Positions 1-12,400 of a DNA stretch of 64,000 nt are shown in pieces. Within the stretch, counting starts at the first letter, position 1; every line of letters begins with the position of its first letter. The notes beneath the pieces are model-generated. The model was given only the letters and a program-made list of their open reading frames with translations, was not told the DNA's origin and did no database searches. The translations under genes and the position numbers were made by a program. Source of the DNA: Flabesymbios commensalis (Eukaryota > Annelida > Polychaeta > Terebellida > Flabelligeridae); contig OZ024902.1 of the NCBI GenBank assembly GCA_964017125.1, forward strand, positions 58,949,346 through 59,013,345, written 5' to 3'.

Positions 1-606
1 TCTTTTACATGAAAATTATTTTTTTGAGATGACCTTTTCTGTGTCTATAGACAATAGGCCTGCTTGATCTCCCTATGATTTTGGTGGTATCATACACCTG
101 TGCTATCATTTTCTTACTTACATATAATGGTTTGCTTCAAATACACCCACACACTGATATGATATCAGATATGAGGTCAGTCAGAGTGTCCCAATGTGCC
201 CCAAAACTCTCTCAAGGTGCCCCGAGTCTATCTCAAGATGCCCTGAAAGTGTTTCAAGCTGCCCTCACCTTTTTCAGGCACATATTGTTACTGCAACATC
301 TAGCATTATGGTGTCTCAAGTTACCCCAGGTGGTGTCTCGAGGTGTATCCATATGTGTCGTAAAAAGCTTTTATTTCAAAAATTGGGGGTTTGAATTTTT
401 CCGTCTCAAAGTGCCCCAGTTTCCCCTACTCATAGCCCTATATAGATCTGCTCAAGACATGCCACCCCTTGCCATGATACCTGATAACTATGGGGTATTA
501 TAATTTTCCTCTTATTGTAGTCTATCCATTCATTTCCATTCATTCATTTACATGCATAGTGGACAAATCTAATTTTGATGTGATGTAGGCCTACATGTAG
601 CATCTG
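1..606. repeat. low-copy degenerate repeat with GTGCCCC motifs
   Basis: From about 185 to 430 short blocks of the type TCTCAAGGTGCCCC recur with variation. The frame open at 75-503 follows this periodicity and resembles no protein family. No gene is seen in 1-606. Confidence 0.4.
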
Positions 607-1035
607 GCAGGCAATGACGTTAGGCCTAAAGCACATACTGTGTAGCCACTGGAAACAGTCGACCCGTGCTGGTTAGGACAACATCAGATGAAATAGTCTT
701 ATTAATACAGTCCAACATGACTAATGTTAGCTTAAAATTTGGATATTTCCAGCATCAGTCGAGGGCGAGCTGTGACAAGAGGATGAGCATGTGGGCCTAC
801 CTAGCCTCTACCTAGGCAATGAAGTTAGGCCTAAAACACATACTGTCTAACAGTCGACCCGTGCTGGTTTGGACAACATCAGATGCAATAGCCCTACACC
901 TCTAGAATTGAAGATCCAATTCAGCTCTATGATAAATCGCCAAATTTAAGTTGTTGCCGGTCGGACATGACTAACTTAAAATTGGGACATTTTCAACCTC
1001 AGTCAAGGTGAAGCTGTGACAAGAGGATGGGCATC
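607..1035. repeat. diverged tandem duplication (~210-bp unit)
   Basis: Blocks GGCAATGACGTTAGGCCTAA (from ~609) and GGCAATGAAGTTAGGCCTAA (from ~816) begin two copies. Both continue through CAGTCGACCCGTGCTGGTT and ACAACATCAGATG to GTGACAAGAGGATG. The second copy has an extra insertion. Confidence 0.7.
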
Positions 1036-1390
1036 ATTTAATTATCCATTGATGTTAGTCTTGATATAGATAAAAAAGCACACAACATTACTCATTCATT
1101 TACTGTTGTCGCCGTTGCATGTCGTGTGTTGCAATCAACATTAAAACATCATAATTTTATCAAAATCACGGATTTGATACGCATAAGGGCATGCCGTTAT
1201 GAGCAAGTATGCCATTCTGATCAATCAGAATGACACACCCTTATAATTTACCGGATTACGATACTGGAATATATATCAGAATTGACAGGCTGGCCTAGCT
1301 AAAATTTTGCTTGGTTTTTCTGTGATCTCGTTGACTTTGATACCTATATATTTGTTGCTGCTAACACGATCAACTCGTGTATTACTATTA

Positions 1391-2372
1391 CCGTATTTGC
1401 CGGCCTATAAGTCGCACTGGAGTATAAGTCGCACTAGGCTCAACATTAGGCTCCAACCATAGACAGGTCGCACCGGCAGATATGACGCACCAGGCTCAGA
1501 GACATGTCTCATGAGCGTATGTTTTTCGGCGATTTTTCAGTCAATTTTCATGAAATTTAACAAGGGCTATTATCGAGTCCCCCGCCAAACACTGTGAAAT
1601 TTTCATTGATAAATATTGTATAGTTCAAAAGTTAGACCATCTGGCATGTAATGCAATTCATGGCTTAAAACTGATTTTACCTTAAACAGTTTAATGGGTT
1701 TATAGAGGGACGTCGTAATTAGAAATTTATGGTACTATATGTCGAATGGTCTAACTTTTGAGCTATAGATTATTTTGTCATATAAATTTCATGTTATTTG
1801 GCGGGGGACCCGATAATAGTCCTTGTAAAATTTCATTAAAATCAGTTGAGAATTGACTGAGAAATCGACGAAAAACTTGCGCTACAGGTTAATGTGACTT
1901 CCACTATAGATGTGTTTATGCGGTAAATTGCTTGCGATTGTCTCGCCCCCTAGCGAGTGCTGACGATACTGACCGGATGCAGAGAAGATGGCTGACACAC
2001 AAACGCAATCATTACAAACAAACAGTCACGGTCTTTCACTAAAACATTCTATCTTACCCAATTGATTGTAAATTAAATACATAGTTTTTAAGCATTATGC
2101 ATGCTGATCAATAGTAAACTAAAGTAAATAACATTCCCAAATGGTATTAAAACTGACATACAATGGCCTCAAACGATGATATGATGTTAGCGGTTCATGA
2201 ACGGCAATCTCGTCATTACGTGACAGAGGGTAGAGGCCACTCTAGATTTTTTTCAGCTGTCCTCGGCCGAGTTGAAAACCATAGATAGGTCGCACAGGAG
2301 CATAAGTCGCACCAGCCTTTAAAAGTGGTTTTAAAAATATAAAAGTCGCGTCTTATAACCCGGTAAAAACGG
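1391..2372. mobile_element. non-autonomous Tc1/mariner-like element, ~980 bp
   Basis: Flanked by TA on both sides. The left end is CCGTATTTGCCGGCCTATAA followed by GTCGCAC repeats; the right end is the inverse-type TTATAACCCGGTAAAAACGG preceded by GTCGCAC/GTCGCG repeats. The centre (about 1527-1885) is an imperfect inverted repeat with CCCCCGCCAAA and TTTGGCGGGGGAC-type arms. No transposase is seen. Confidence 0.65.
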
Positions 2373-2687
2373 TATAGGGCCAATAGGGCTTACCGCATTC
2401 ATGTGATATATCGTAATATGCTGCCTATAAGTCACAATTTTTTTTTTTTTGTGGCCTTTTTTGCCTGGGGCAACTTATCCAGAGGTACGACATATCTATG
2501 TTTCACAACCGTTCAAGCAGGGTTGACACAATGTTATGTCAGCATTGCAGACGATGGGCCAAAATTGAACAAACATTGCTTGAATGTCTAAATACATGCT
2601 AATAGTAGGAGGTAAATTATTTAGAGGCTAATACCACGCTGTGCAGCAAATCCTTAGCATTTTCCAGAGATAGTTTGTGTTATCATT

Positions 2688-2765
2688 TCGTCGCCTTGGA
2701 GCTAAAGGATCCTATCTGACACTCGTTAGAGTGGCAGATAGGATCATTTAGCTCTGAGGCGACGA
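2688..2765. repeat. TCGTCGCC hairpin, copy 1
   Basis: Near-perfect inverted repeat: arms start TCGTCGCCTTGGAGCTAAAG and meet at ACTCGTTAGAGT, with an inverse right arm ending GGCGACGA. Same family as 24731, 31786, 37085 and 58126. Confidence 0.85.
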
Positions 2766-2930
2766 TTTGTTGGATGCTTTGTTGGTCCGACCACAAACTA
2801 GTACATTTATTGTAAGCATTGAATATAAAACTCAATGACTGTCTGTGATAAGCAGTGCAGATAGAGGCATGACATTAAATCTGATCACTGAGCGACTGAC
2901 CGCATCTCTCGGGAGTTGGAACAACTTTTT

Positions 2931-5442
2931 AGCTCACGCCGTCACCGTAGGTGAGACGAGGGGAGCTATGGATTCTACCTCCGTTTTTTTTTGGCCTCTT
3001 CTTTTGCCTATAACTTTGTAAGAAAATAAGCTAGGATAACAATTTTTGGTATGTGGGTTACTTCCAGGTGGCTAATGGACAGGTTAAAATATTTTTTATC
3101 TGAATTCAATACGCAAGGTTGCAGAGGAGAAAATGATGATGTGACGGCGTTCAAATTTTACACACAACACCCCTAGGGGGTCTAGTTGTGCCTTTTGGGG
3201 TATTTGAACTTTGACCTACTTCTGGTTCAGAACTATGACCTATTTAGACGTTTTGACGCGCACTTCGTTTCCGGAGCAGATCTCGAAAAGTACTGGGCCG
3301 ATGACAGTCATATTGCACATACATGTTCTCTAAGGTCCCTAGTTGTGCCTTTTCAGGTTTTTGGACCTTGACCTTGAAGTTGACCCAGCACTTTGACCTA
3401 ATTTATAACATCGGTAAATCCGACTGAAAGATTTTGCGGAATATCATGAAATCCGCTCAAGATAGCTACACCATTACTATAAAACAAATTGTGAGGTTTC
3501 AGGAGAGGATGCATCTTGAAAAATTTGAAATTGATAAAATTCAAAATGGCCACCTATCGGCCATTATTCACCTCGACAGGCCTGATATTGCGGGATATCA
3601 TGAAAACCGCTCAAGATAGCTACACCATTAATATCAAAGAAATTGTAAGGTTTCAGGAGAGGATGCATCTTGAAAAATTTGAAGTTGATAAAATTCAAAA
3701 TGGCCGCCTATCAGCCATTATTCACCTCGACAGGCCTGATATTGTGGAATATCATGAAAACCGCTCAAGATATCTACACCATTACTATAAAACAAATTGT
3801 AAGGCTTCAGGAGAGGATGCATTTTGAAAAAATTCAACTCGTCCAAGTTCAAAATGGCCGCCAATCGGCCATTATTCACTTTAACATGGCCGTTATTTGG
3901 TAAACCGTGCTAGATGGCTAGACCATTACTATAAAACAAAATGTGTGATTTCAGGAGAGGATGCATCTTGAAAAAATTCGACACGATAAAATTCAAAATG
4001 ACCGCTTATCGACCATTATTCACTTTCACATGGCCGTTATTTGGTGAACCGTGCTAGATGGCTAGACCATTACTGTAAAACGAAATGTGAGATTTCAGAT
4101 GAGGATGCATCTTGAAAAAATTTGACTTGATCAAATTTAAAATGGCTGCCCTTTCGGCCATTATTCATTTTCACATGGCTGATATTTGGTAAACCGTGCT
4201 AGATGGCTAGACCATTACCTGATTACTATAAAACAAAGTGTGAGTTTTCGGGGGAGGATGCACCCTGAAAATTTTTAACTTACGAATTCAAAATGGCCGA
4301 CAATCAGCATTATTTACCTCGATAGGCCTGATATCAGGTAAACCGTGCTAGATAGCTAGACCATTACTATAAAACAAAATGTGACGTTTCGAGAGAGGAT
4401 GCCTTTTAAAAACTTTCGACTCAATCGAATTCAAAATGGCCGCCTATCGGCCACTATTTACTTTCACATTGCTGATATTTGGTAAACCGTGTTAGATAGC
4501 TGGACCATTACTATAAAACAAAATGTGAGATTACAAGAGAGGATGCATCTTGAAAAAAATTGACTCGATCAAATTCAAAATGGCCGCCTATCGGCCATTA
4601 TTCACTTTCACATAGCCGGTTTTTGGTAACCGTACTAGATGGCTAGACCATTACTATAAAACAAAATGTGAGATTTCAGGAGAGGATGCATCTTGAAAAT
4701 TTTTGACTTGATCAAATTCAAAATGGCCTCCTATCGGCCATTATCCACTTTCACATGGGCGATATTTGGTAAACCGTGCTAGATAGCTAGACCATTACTA
4801 TAGAATGAAATGTGAGATTTCAGTTGAGGATGCATCTTGGAAAATTTTGACTTGATCAAATTCAAAATGGCCGCCTTTAGGCCATTATTCACTTTCACAT
4901 GGCCGATATTTGGTAAGCCGTGCTAGATAGCTAGATGATTACTATAGAATGAAATGTGAGATTTCAGCTGAGGATGCATCTTGATAAATTATGACTCGAT
5001 CAAATTCAAAATGGCCCCCTATCGGCCATTATTTACTTTCACATGCTCAATATTTTGCAAACTGTGTTAGTCCATTACTATAAAACAAAATTTGAGGTTT
5101 CGGGGGAGGATGCACCCTAAGTTTTTAACTAGTTTATATCGAATTCAAAATGACCGTAAATCAGCTATTAGTTACCTTGATTGGCCTGATATCGGGTAAA
5201 CCGTGCCAGATAGGTAGACCATTACTGGGATACTGATTAGGATCATTAATTTCAATGGAGGTTTGCAATCTCTGACAGACTGTCTAGTTCTTATCTTACT
5301 CTTAGACTGAGCTTCTTAGTCCTAGTTGTCTTGCGTCTTGATTTTTGACCTAGCCTAGGACTACATTAAAAACCCTACACAAAATTGCTTAAATCAAATT
5401 CTAATTCGTCGCGGGAGCTCCTGGACTTATGTAGTCTTGTTT
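2931..5442. mobile_element. repeat element with an internal ~150-bp minisatellite
   Basis: The left border is AGCTCACGCCGTCACCGTAG and the right border GCGGGAGCTCCTGGACTTAT then GTAGTCTTG. The ends are loosely inverse (AGCTC-CGCC / GCGGGAGCTC). A short version without the array sits at 21641-21845, and a 5'-truncated one at 25285-26825. This recurrence of the same flanks shows a mobile unit. Class uncertain; no protein recognised. Confidence 0.55.
3425..5235. repeat. minisatellite, ~12 units of 140-154 bp
   Basis: Each unit has ACCATTACTATAAAACAAA, then GAGAGGATGCATCTTGAAAA, then TTCAAAATGGCCGCCTATCG and TTATTCACTTTCACATGGCC. Small open frames inside it follow the repeat and are not genes. 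Confidence 0.9.
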
Positions 5443-6318
5443 CACATTTATTGTAAGCATTAAATAAAAATGGAACAAATAAAACTGAAAACTTATTTTG
5501 GCGACCACGGAGCTGACGGTCGGCGATAAGTGGACATTAGTGTTCGCTCATTGGCAGGTCAATCTTGGATCTTTTGCACAAAAATCGTGGTCGTTGACTC
5601 GTACACATGGTACAGGTGGTAACTCATTGCAATCCACTTTAAATATACAAAAAACATTGGGAAACACAAAAAACACATAATTGTACACAAAACATTATGG
5701 ATCAGAAAGAAAAAGATATTTTTATAAAGGGTGAAAATATGGTCAAATGTGTGCGACCGTTAAGACCGATCATATATGGTGTTTTATTTCACATTGACTG
5801 TCTAAAATAGCAATAGAATCAATATTGGATGTCGTTTATATCTATATTTATATTATTTGGTGAAACCGTAGTATAGGACACCAATGAAACTCAATAGCCT
5901 CAATAGTATTAATTAGTAACATTGAATAGCAATATTAGAAAGTATGGACACAAAATTTTTCATGTCCTTCTGATTCTTTAACTGTTCATAACATTTGGTT
6001 GTAACATGAGACACCAATGGTCGCACACAGGACACAAGAAAATCATTCACTACGTTTGCACATGGCATTATTTAGAGGACACCAAAAAACATTTGGTGTC
6101 CCTTGTCCGACTGTTCAAAAACACATATTTTATCCTGCATTCTCTGCGTCCAAATTTAATTGTATTCAGACTAATTATCATCAATCTGTTAAGTGAATAA
6201 AATTTTTTTTTTTTTAAAAACAAGCCCAATTGTCCCACTTGTTTGACACACCTATAGAATAATTTTCAGATTCATTTTTTCTGTCAAATAATGCAATATA
6301 AATTATTTTTCTGTTTAG
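5443..6318. other. intron sequence upstream of the first visible PK exon
   Basis: AT-rich sequence with no recognised gene or repeat border. The frames at 5498-5680 and 6006-6200 have no family resemblance. Confidence 0.5.
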
Positions 6319-6432
6319 TATCATGCAGGAACTATTGAAAACATTCGTGCTGCTGCCAAGCTTGGACACAGACCCATAGCTATTGCACTTGATACTAAAG
6401 GACCTGAGATCAGGACAGGATTGATCAAATAT
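6319..6432 (+). CDS. PK: pyruvate kinase exon a (first in window)
   Basis: Encodes [16 protein letters not shown] and then [16 protein letters not shown], 38 complete codons. The acceptor is tgtttag and the donor gtgagtg. It covers the end of A-domain strand 1 and the hinge into the B domain (human Asp113-Thr114-Lys115-Gly116 region, near the metal and phosphate site). No earlier PK exon was found in 1-6318. Confidence 0.95.
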
Positions 6433-9400
6433 GTGAGTGTTTTTCTAGAACAATGATTACTTATCATGTATACATAAATTTACTGTCGTTGATATTTTTT
6501 TTATGCTTTCTTTACCTTAATAATTTATAATCTACTTGGTTAGTTTCTGGTGCAATGAACCAAGTACATTTGACAGTACAAAAATTTCTGCTTGGGGTTT
6601 AAAACATTATTAATTAACAGAAAGAAAATGTCTATAGAAACCTGCTGATCACAATTATTGTCGTTTTTAATCTGTTTTATTAGTCAACCAAATCATTGTT
6701 ATTCTGAATGAAATGTGTGTCTAAACATCAAGATTTGCAAATATTTATGGTCAAATTAAACAAATATGAGTAATTATCAGCAGCTTGGAGGTGTGGTTGT
6801 GGTAGTGAGACATAACTTCAAGTGGCTGAAAATTAAAATAAATTAACCCTTTCAAGCCTGAATTTACCATTGTCATCTTCATCCACTACAAGCCGCGAAT
6901 TGCTGTCGCAATTCTCTACTTGTAGTGAATGAAGATGACTTGATATGGTTTAAAATTTTTAGAAATTTGCCATGTATTGGTACACCAGTTTCATGGAAAT
7001 TTTGATTCTAAAACCTTTAGTTATGGGAAAATTAGGTCTGTTTTCAGGGATGTGAAATGATGCTTTAATGCATCGTGAGGGCTTAAAGGGTTAACTCAGC
7101 TGGATAAGGGTTAAGCATAATATTAGTCATCAAAGCCTAAAATATGTTTCAGTACATAGTCAGCCACAATTCCCAAACAGAAATTTAATAAAATAGCTTT
7201 TTCTGTTTATTTGTTATACAGGGTGTGAATGCTGAGATTGAGCTCAAGGCAGGCCAAGACCTCACTGTAACTACAAACGATGACTATATGGAGAAAGTAG
7301 ATGAAGAATTCCTCTGGGTTGATTATAAAAATATTACTGAAGTGGTTGATGTTGGCAAGCACATCTACATTGATGATGGCCTAATCTCCATACTTGTCAA
7401 AGAAAAGGGTAACACTTTAAGTCCTCACGATGCATTAGAGCATCATTTTACATTCCTGAAAACGAGCCTAATTTTCGACCCTCTCAGTGCATGGCAAATA
7501 TGGCAACAATTTGGATAAAAATCAGTTTGTTTAAAAAAATGCGTTGATTTGAGAATTTCGGACTGAGACATACATATAGCTGGCCACTTTTGTAGTGAGT
7601 GAAAAGCAATACCCAGGTTCCCGTGGTACTTTCAGTCATCGTTTATAATTAATTAATTTTTTTTTGAGGTACTGTGAGTCTGTGACCCTGGTTCACACGG
7701 GTAAAAAAATGATATCAACCCTTAAAATTGTCCCCCACAAATAGCTAATTTCACATGATATACTGGAATTCGAATTCTTTTCTGCTTCTAAAATTCTCAC
7801 TAATCTATAACTTTCCTGCCTTTGAAACCACAACAAATTGTTGTTAAAAGCTGTGATTTTTGATGAGAGGTTGGATTATACATTAGATCTTCTGTCACGG
7901 CTGTCAGATTATTCAAAATGGTGGCATCACGATGTAACCCAGGTTACCACAATGACCTGGGTCGGCCGTGATGGATCATACCCATGTCCCTTGGTATATT
8001 AGAAAATTATTAGAGAGACAATTGTTGACCAATACTGTAATGTGAACAAGATTGACAGGCTGATTTTGGTAATCCTTGACAAAATATTTGTGCATTAAAA
8101 ATGACAAATTTCAATTATCAGGTTTTATAGTGAATAATTATTTACAAACTACTTTCCCGTTGGGTATTTTCTGTTCTTATTAAAATTTCTGACCCTGTAT
8201 CATATCTACTGTGGTTTTAGTTTAGATATTGTAAGGCAAATTAGGTGGTATGGTATTGAACAGACATAGCTCCTATTATTTATTGTTTGCCTCATTGAAG
8301 CCTGAACCCCAAGTATATCCTGTGCTATCTCTAGTTGAAATTAGCTATGCTGTGCTCGATGTGGTAATTATTATGTCCATACAATATATAAAATCTGCAA
8401 ATTGATAAAGAGATGACTGATTACTGCCGAGATATTAGATTAAACCAAAAGTAGTTTACCTTACTTGTATCTTGACAGATGTTTGACAGCAGTCTTATTT
8501 GTTATAACCTAATGTTATCATCATTTTCTGTGTAAATTATTTATGATGACTCAATGATGTGTATCTAATTACAGGTGCTGACTTTCTAAAATGTACTGTT
8601 GAAAATGGAGGCAGTCTGGGGAGCAAAAAGGGCTGTAATTTGCCAGGCACACCTGTTGATTTACCTGCGGTGTCTGAGAAAGATAAGACAGATCTAATGT
8701 TTGGCCTAAAACATGGGGTACGGGACTTTTAAATTATTTTTTAAGAGCTTATATAATTTACCAGATTTTTTCTGAAACATTCCTTCAGTCATGAAAGTGT
8801 ATGACCAGATGGAACCCAGAGTCACAGAGGGGGATCACTGTTGCGATAACAGGCTGTAGTTGGTGATGAAACAGTGGCAAGCTAGTAACACATGAGAAAA
8901 GACGAGCCCATTGAACCCTTGCAATGCCGGAGTCTGTTCGAGTCTGGATACTGACGTTTCCTTTTTACCCCTCAGCCATCTATATTTGGCAATGCATCAA
9001 TGTGAAAATCGAAGACATAAGTGAAATTAATTATGCAACAAAATGTTGGGTTTCATTGATGTTTTTTTTGCCAACACTGCTTATCTATATACAGTAGTTA
9101 TTCGTTATAACACGATCGGTGGGGTCCAGAAGCACGAATCGTGTTATAAGCCGATCGTGTTATACGAAATGGCCCGATTTTATCTAGTACTACTAGGTCG
9201 ATATGACTGGAGATACACGGGATGCGGTAATATAAATAACTGACACGGGACACTACACCAGCTTGTAGCATAACGTTATTTCCCGGCCTTATTTACTGTA
9301 CAAATATCGAAGTTTTAGAAGTTATATTAAATATTATTTGTAAATAATAAAAATGTAAATTGTTTGAATGTGTCAAATATAAACAGTAGAAGTAAAATTA

Positions 9401-12400
9401 GTTGAATCAGGAATAGAGGACTCGCGAACAGAGTGACGCTGTGTATACAAGTCCGTGTCATGTACAGTGTTTAATGACGTCATCGTTTTGAGGGTAGAGG
9501 TGTCAAAATCTCATGAAATATCACTCAACGTGAGATCATACGACACTGTCAATCATCCGGACACGGCCAGTCGCGATGGGAGGCGAGTGTTGACCAATCA
9601 GCGTTTAAACACAACAAACACGATGTCCTTGCATTTTTTGTATTGTGCAATCAATTACTCCAACACAAATATTATGTTTTTCCGAATCGTGTAATAAAAC
9701 AGCATATCACTGATGTTATATTATTCATAGGATAACTACCAAGCCTGTAGGCTTGAAATGGTTTGACACGCTCACTTTTACTGACGGTGTCGATCATCGC
9801 GTAACTGCCCGCAAATGAACCAGTGCTGATTTATTGCTTGTCCAGCGTCTTGGTCAGGTGAGATGGGAGGGAGATATTGACCAATCAGCGTTAGAACACG
9901 CTTGTCAATCAAACTTGTCGGTGAACTATCGGCATAAAAATATATTTATGCAACACCATTAAATCTAATAAAATAACTTAATTTATAAATTATTCAACAA
10001 AATGGCATGTTTATCATAACACGAAATGTTCTTTATATTTTCTTTTAAATTGGTTAATAAACTAATCTGACACCTGTTTTTTTGTATGTTTTAAATCGAT
10101 AATAATTTATTATAACACAAATATGTTGCTCTTCTAAATCATGTAATAAAGTATTATATCCCTGATATTATAATATTAATAGGATAACTACCAAGCCTGA
10201 TATCCCGACCATGGCTAGACTTTTACTAGCAACGGGGGGGGGTTAACTGACTCCAAAATAAACTGAACAATACATGTACTGATCACTTGTCACGGTTGAT
10301 TCCACACACTTGATAAAACACCGAGCTAATCCGTGTATTTTACATCTGCAATACACCAGTGCCAATACACATTGCCGTACTGCAGACACTAACCTTGCGG
10401 TCACTATCAAAACTAAAATAATAATCATTCACAATTAGAACAACGTAGTCCTCATTGTAATATAAATATATCTATTGCATAAAATAACGTGCTGCATGGT
10501 GTAACAATTTTGTAGCCGTACTTGGTATTGTTCTGACAAAAACTGGGTTTGAAATTTACATGAATCGGGTTTGATGGGTGTAAAAAGGTTTACGTGGCCA
10601 AGCGAGCGGACAATGTTGTTACAATGAAGGGCCGGCATCTGTAAAGCTGGGCCAATATTTAAGCATCATCTAGCCACTGCTTTCATTTCACTGACGGCGC
10701 CGAAGATTGTGTAACTGCCCGCCAATGGTCGATAAACGTTTTGGTCCCAGGAGATCAAGTTCATATAAAATTTGTTTATTTTAAATAATTAGAAATGGAA
10801 TAAGATGGCGATAAAAAATTCAAGAATTAGCCATGTAGTACTTAACAGTATACTACACGTCAAGAAACATGATGTGCTTCACAAAATTGTCGCGAACATA
10901 ACACCTTGCAATACAAACGAGAACGCTGCTTGACATTGCACAATGTGAGTTGTGAAGAAGTGGCATTCATCAAACGATCGGCGTGTCATCACCTCTGGCG
11001 ACCTATTTTGATACGTGATTTAAAAATATACATTTTTTTCGGTTAAACCTGCTGAATTAAGTTAATTGTATTTAATAGCTAGGATTACTGACATTAAATC
11101 TTGCACGTCATATTCGTGTTATAATATTTTATAACACGATATAAAATGCACCATATTCGTGTTATAATATTTTATAACACGATATAAAACACATCATATT
11201 CGTGTTATAATATTTCATTACACCCGACTTTAAAAACTTGCAGAATCACCATATTCGTGTTAAAATATTTTATTACAGATTAAAAAACATGTAAAAACAT
11301 TATTATTCGTGTTATAATATTTTTATTACACGATTTAAATAAACATGTTCTTTTGCTAAACTCGCCACATTAAGTTAATTTGATTAAGTAAATACATTTT
11401 CTGAGATCAAATCGTGCACGTCGTATTCGTTTTATATTATCTATTACACGATTCGTGTTTGAATTGAATTTAAGCTCAAATACGAAATGAGATACTCTTG
11501 CTCTAAAAGGGTGCCGTTAAGTGCTGTGCAATACCACTAGCCGGAGACATTGCGTGAGCGTCATGCGTGAAGGATTAGGCCTACCGCTACGGCACATTAA
11601 CATGTGACGTTGGCGGACAATTTCATGCTTAATTGGATGTTCAAATATTTATAACACAATTTTTCCAGAAAAATGGTAAAAAAGATAGTGTAAAATTTTG
11701 GGATCCATGGTTGCATCGTGTTATATCCGATTCTTGTAGTAACGATTCGTGCTGTAACCGATAATTACTGTACCATCTATATGGCAATGCATCACACCAG
11801 TACTTTTGTACTCTGAAGAGTTAAAAAAACAAAACCGGTGGGTATCCAGACTCATCAGACTGCAATAAATATTTACTCAGTTTGTGAAAATTGTCCTTTG
11901 TCCTGCTCAAATTGTTTCTATTGTATTTTTCATTCAATTTAAGCACAATTTTCAGCTTCAACTGGTAAAAAATGTTTCAATTTTTTTTAAGTAGACATCA
12001 TGATCTTCTAAATTGAATTATTAGACAAACTGAGCTTTTACCACGCTAACCAATTTCAGTGACATATTATTCGGTTTACTATCTGCTTGAAACTGTATAT
12101 AAACAGGCCTAGAATGACAAGGCTTACCATTGAGTTAAGAGTTTTGTCAAGTTAAAAAAAATCCGAGAAAAACTCTGAAGTGGGTGGGTGAGTCATGCCC
12201 CAACTCGGAATTTTGTTGTTGTTGTTGTTGTTTTTTGTGTTGTTTTTATCCCCCGCCCGTAGTGGAAGGGGGATTTTAGTCGTGCCAGGATTCTGTCCGG
12301 CGTCACGTTTTCTTGTGGGTGCAAAAACTATTGGTCAAATTTTTTTAAAATTTCAACATGACATTCTGAGAAACATGGGGGTGTGCAATTGAATTTTTAA

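Noticed and set aside
75-503. 142-residue open frame at the window start, possible upstream PK exon
   Set aside because: The translation follows a short degenerate repeat, and nothing matches the missing PK N-terminus (NTGIICTIGPAS, LNFSHG).
3516-3903. Overlapping frames of 103 and 77 residues
   Set aside because: Products of the ~150-bp minisatellite; repeated peptide without conservation.
3425-5235. Regularly spaced repeats suggesting a CRISPR-like array
   Set aside because: Units are ~150 bp throughout with no short repeat/unique spacer structure, in an intron-bearing animal genome.
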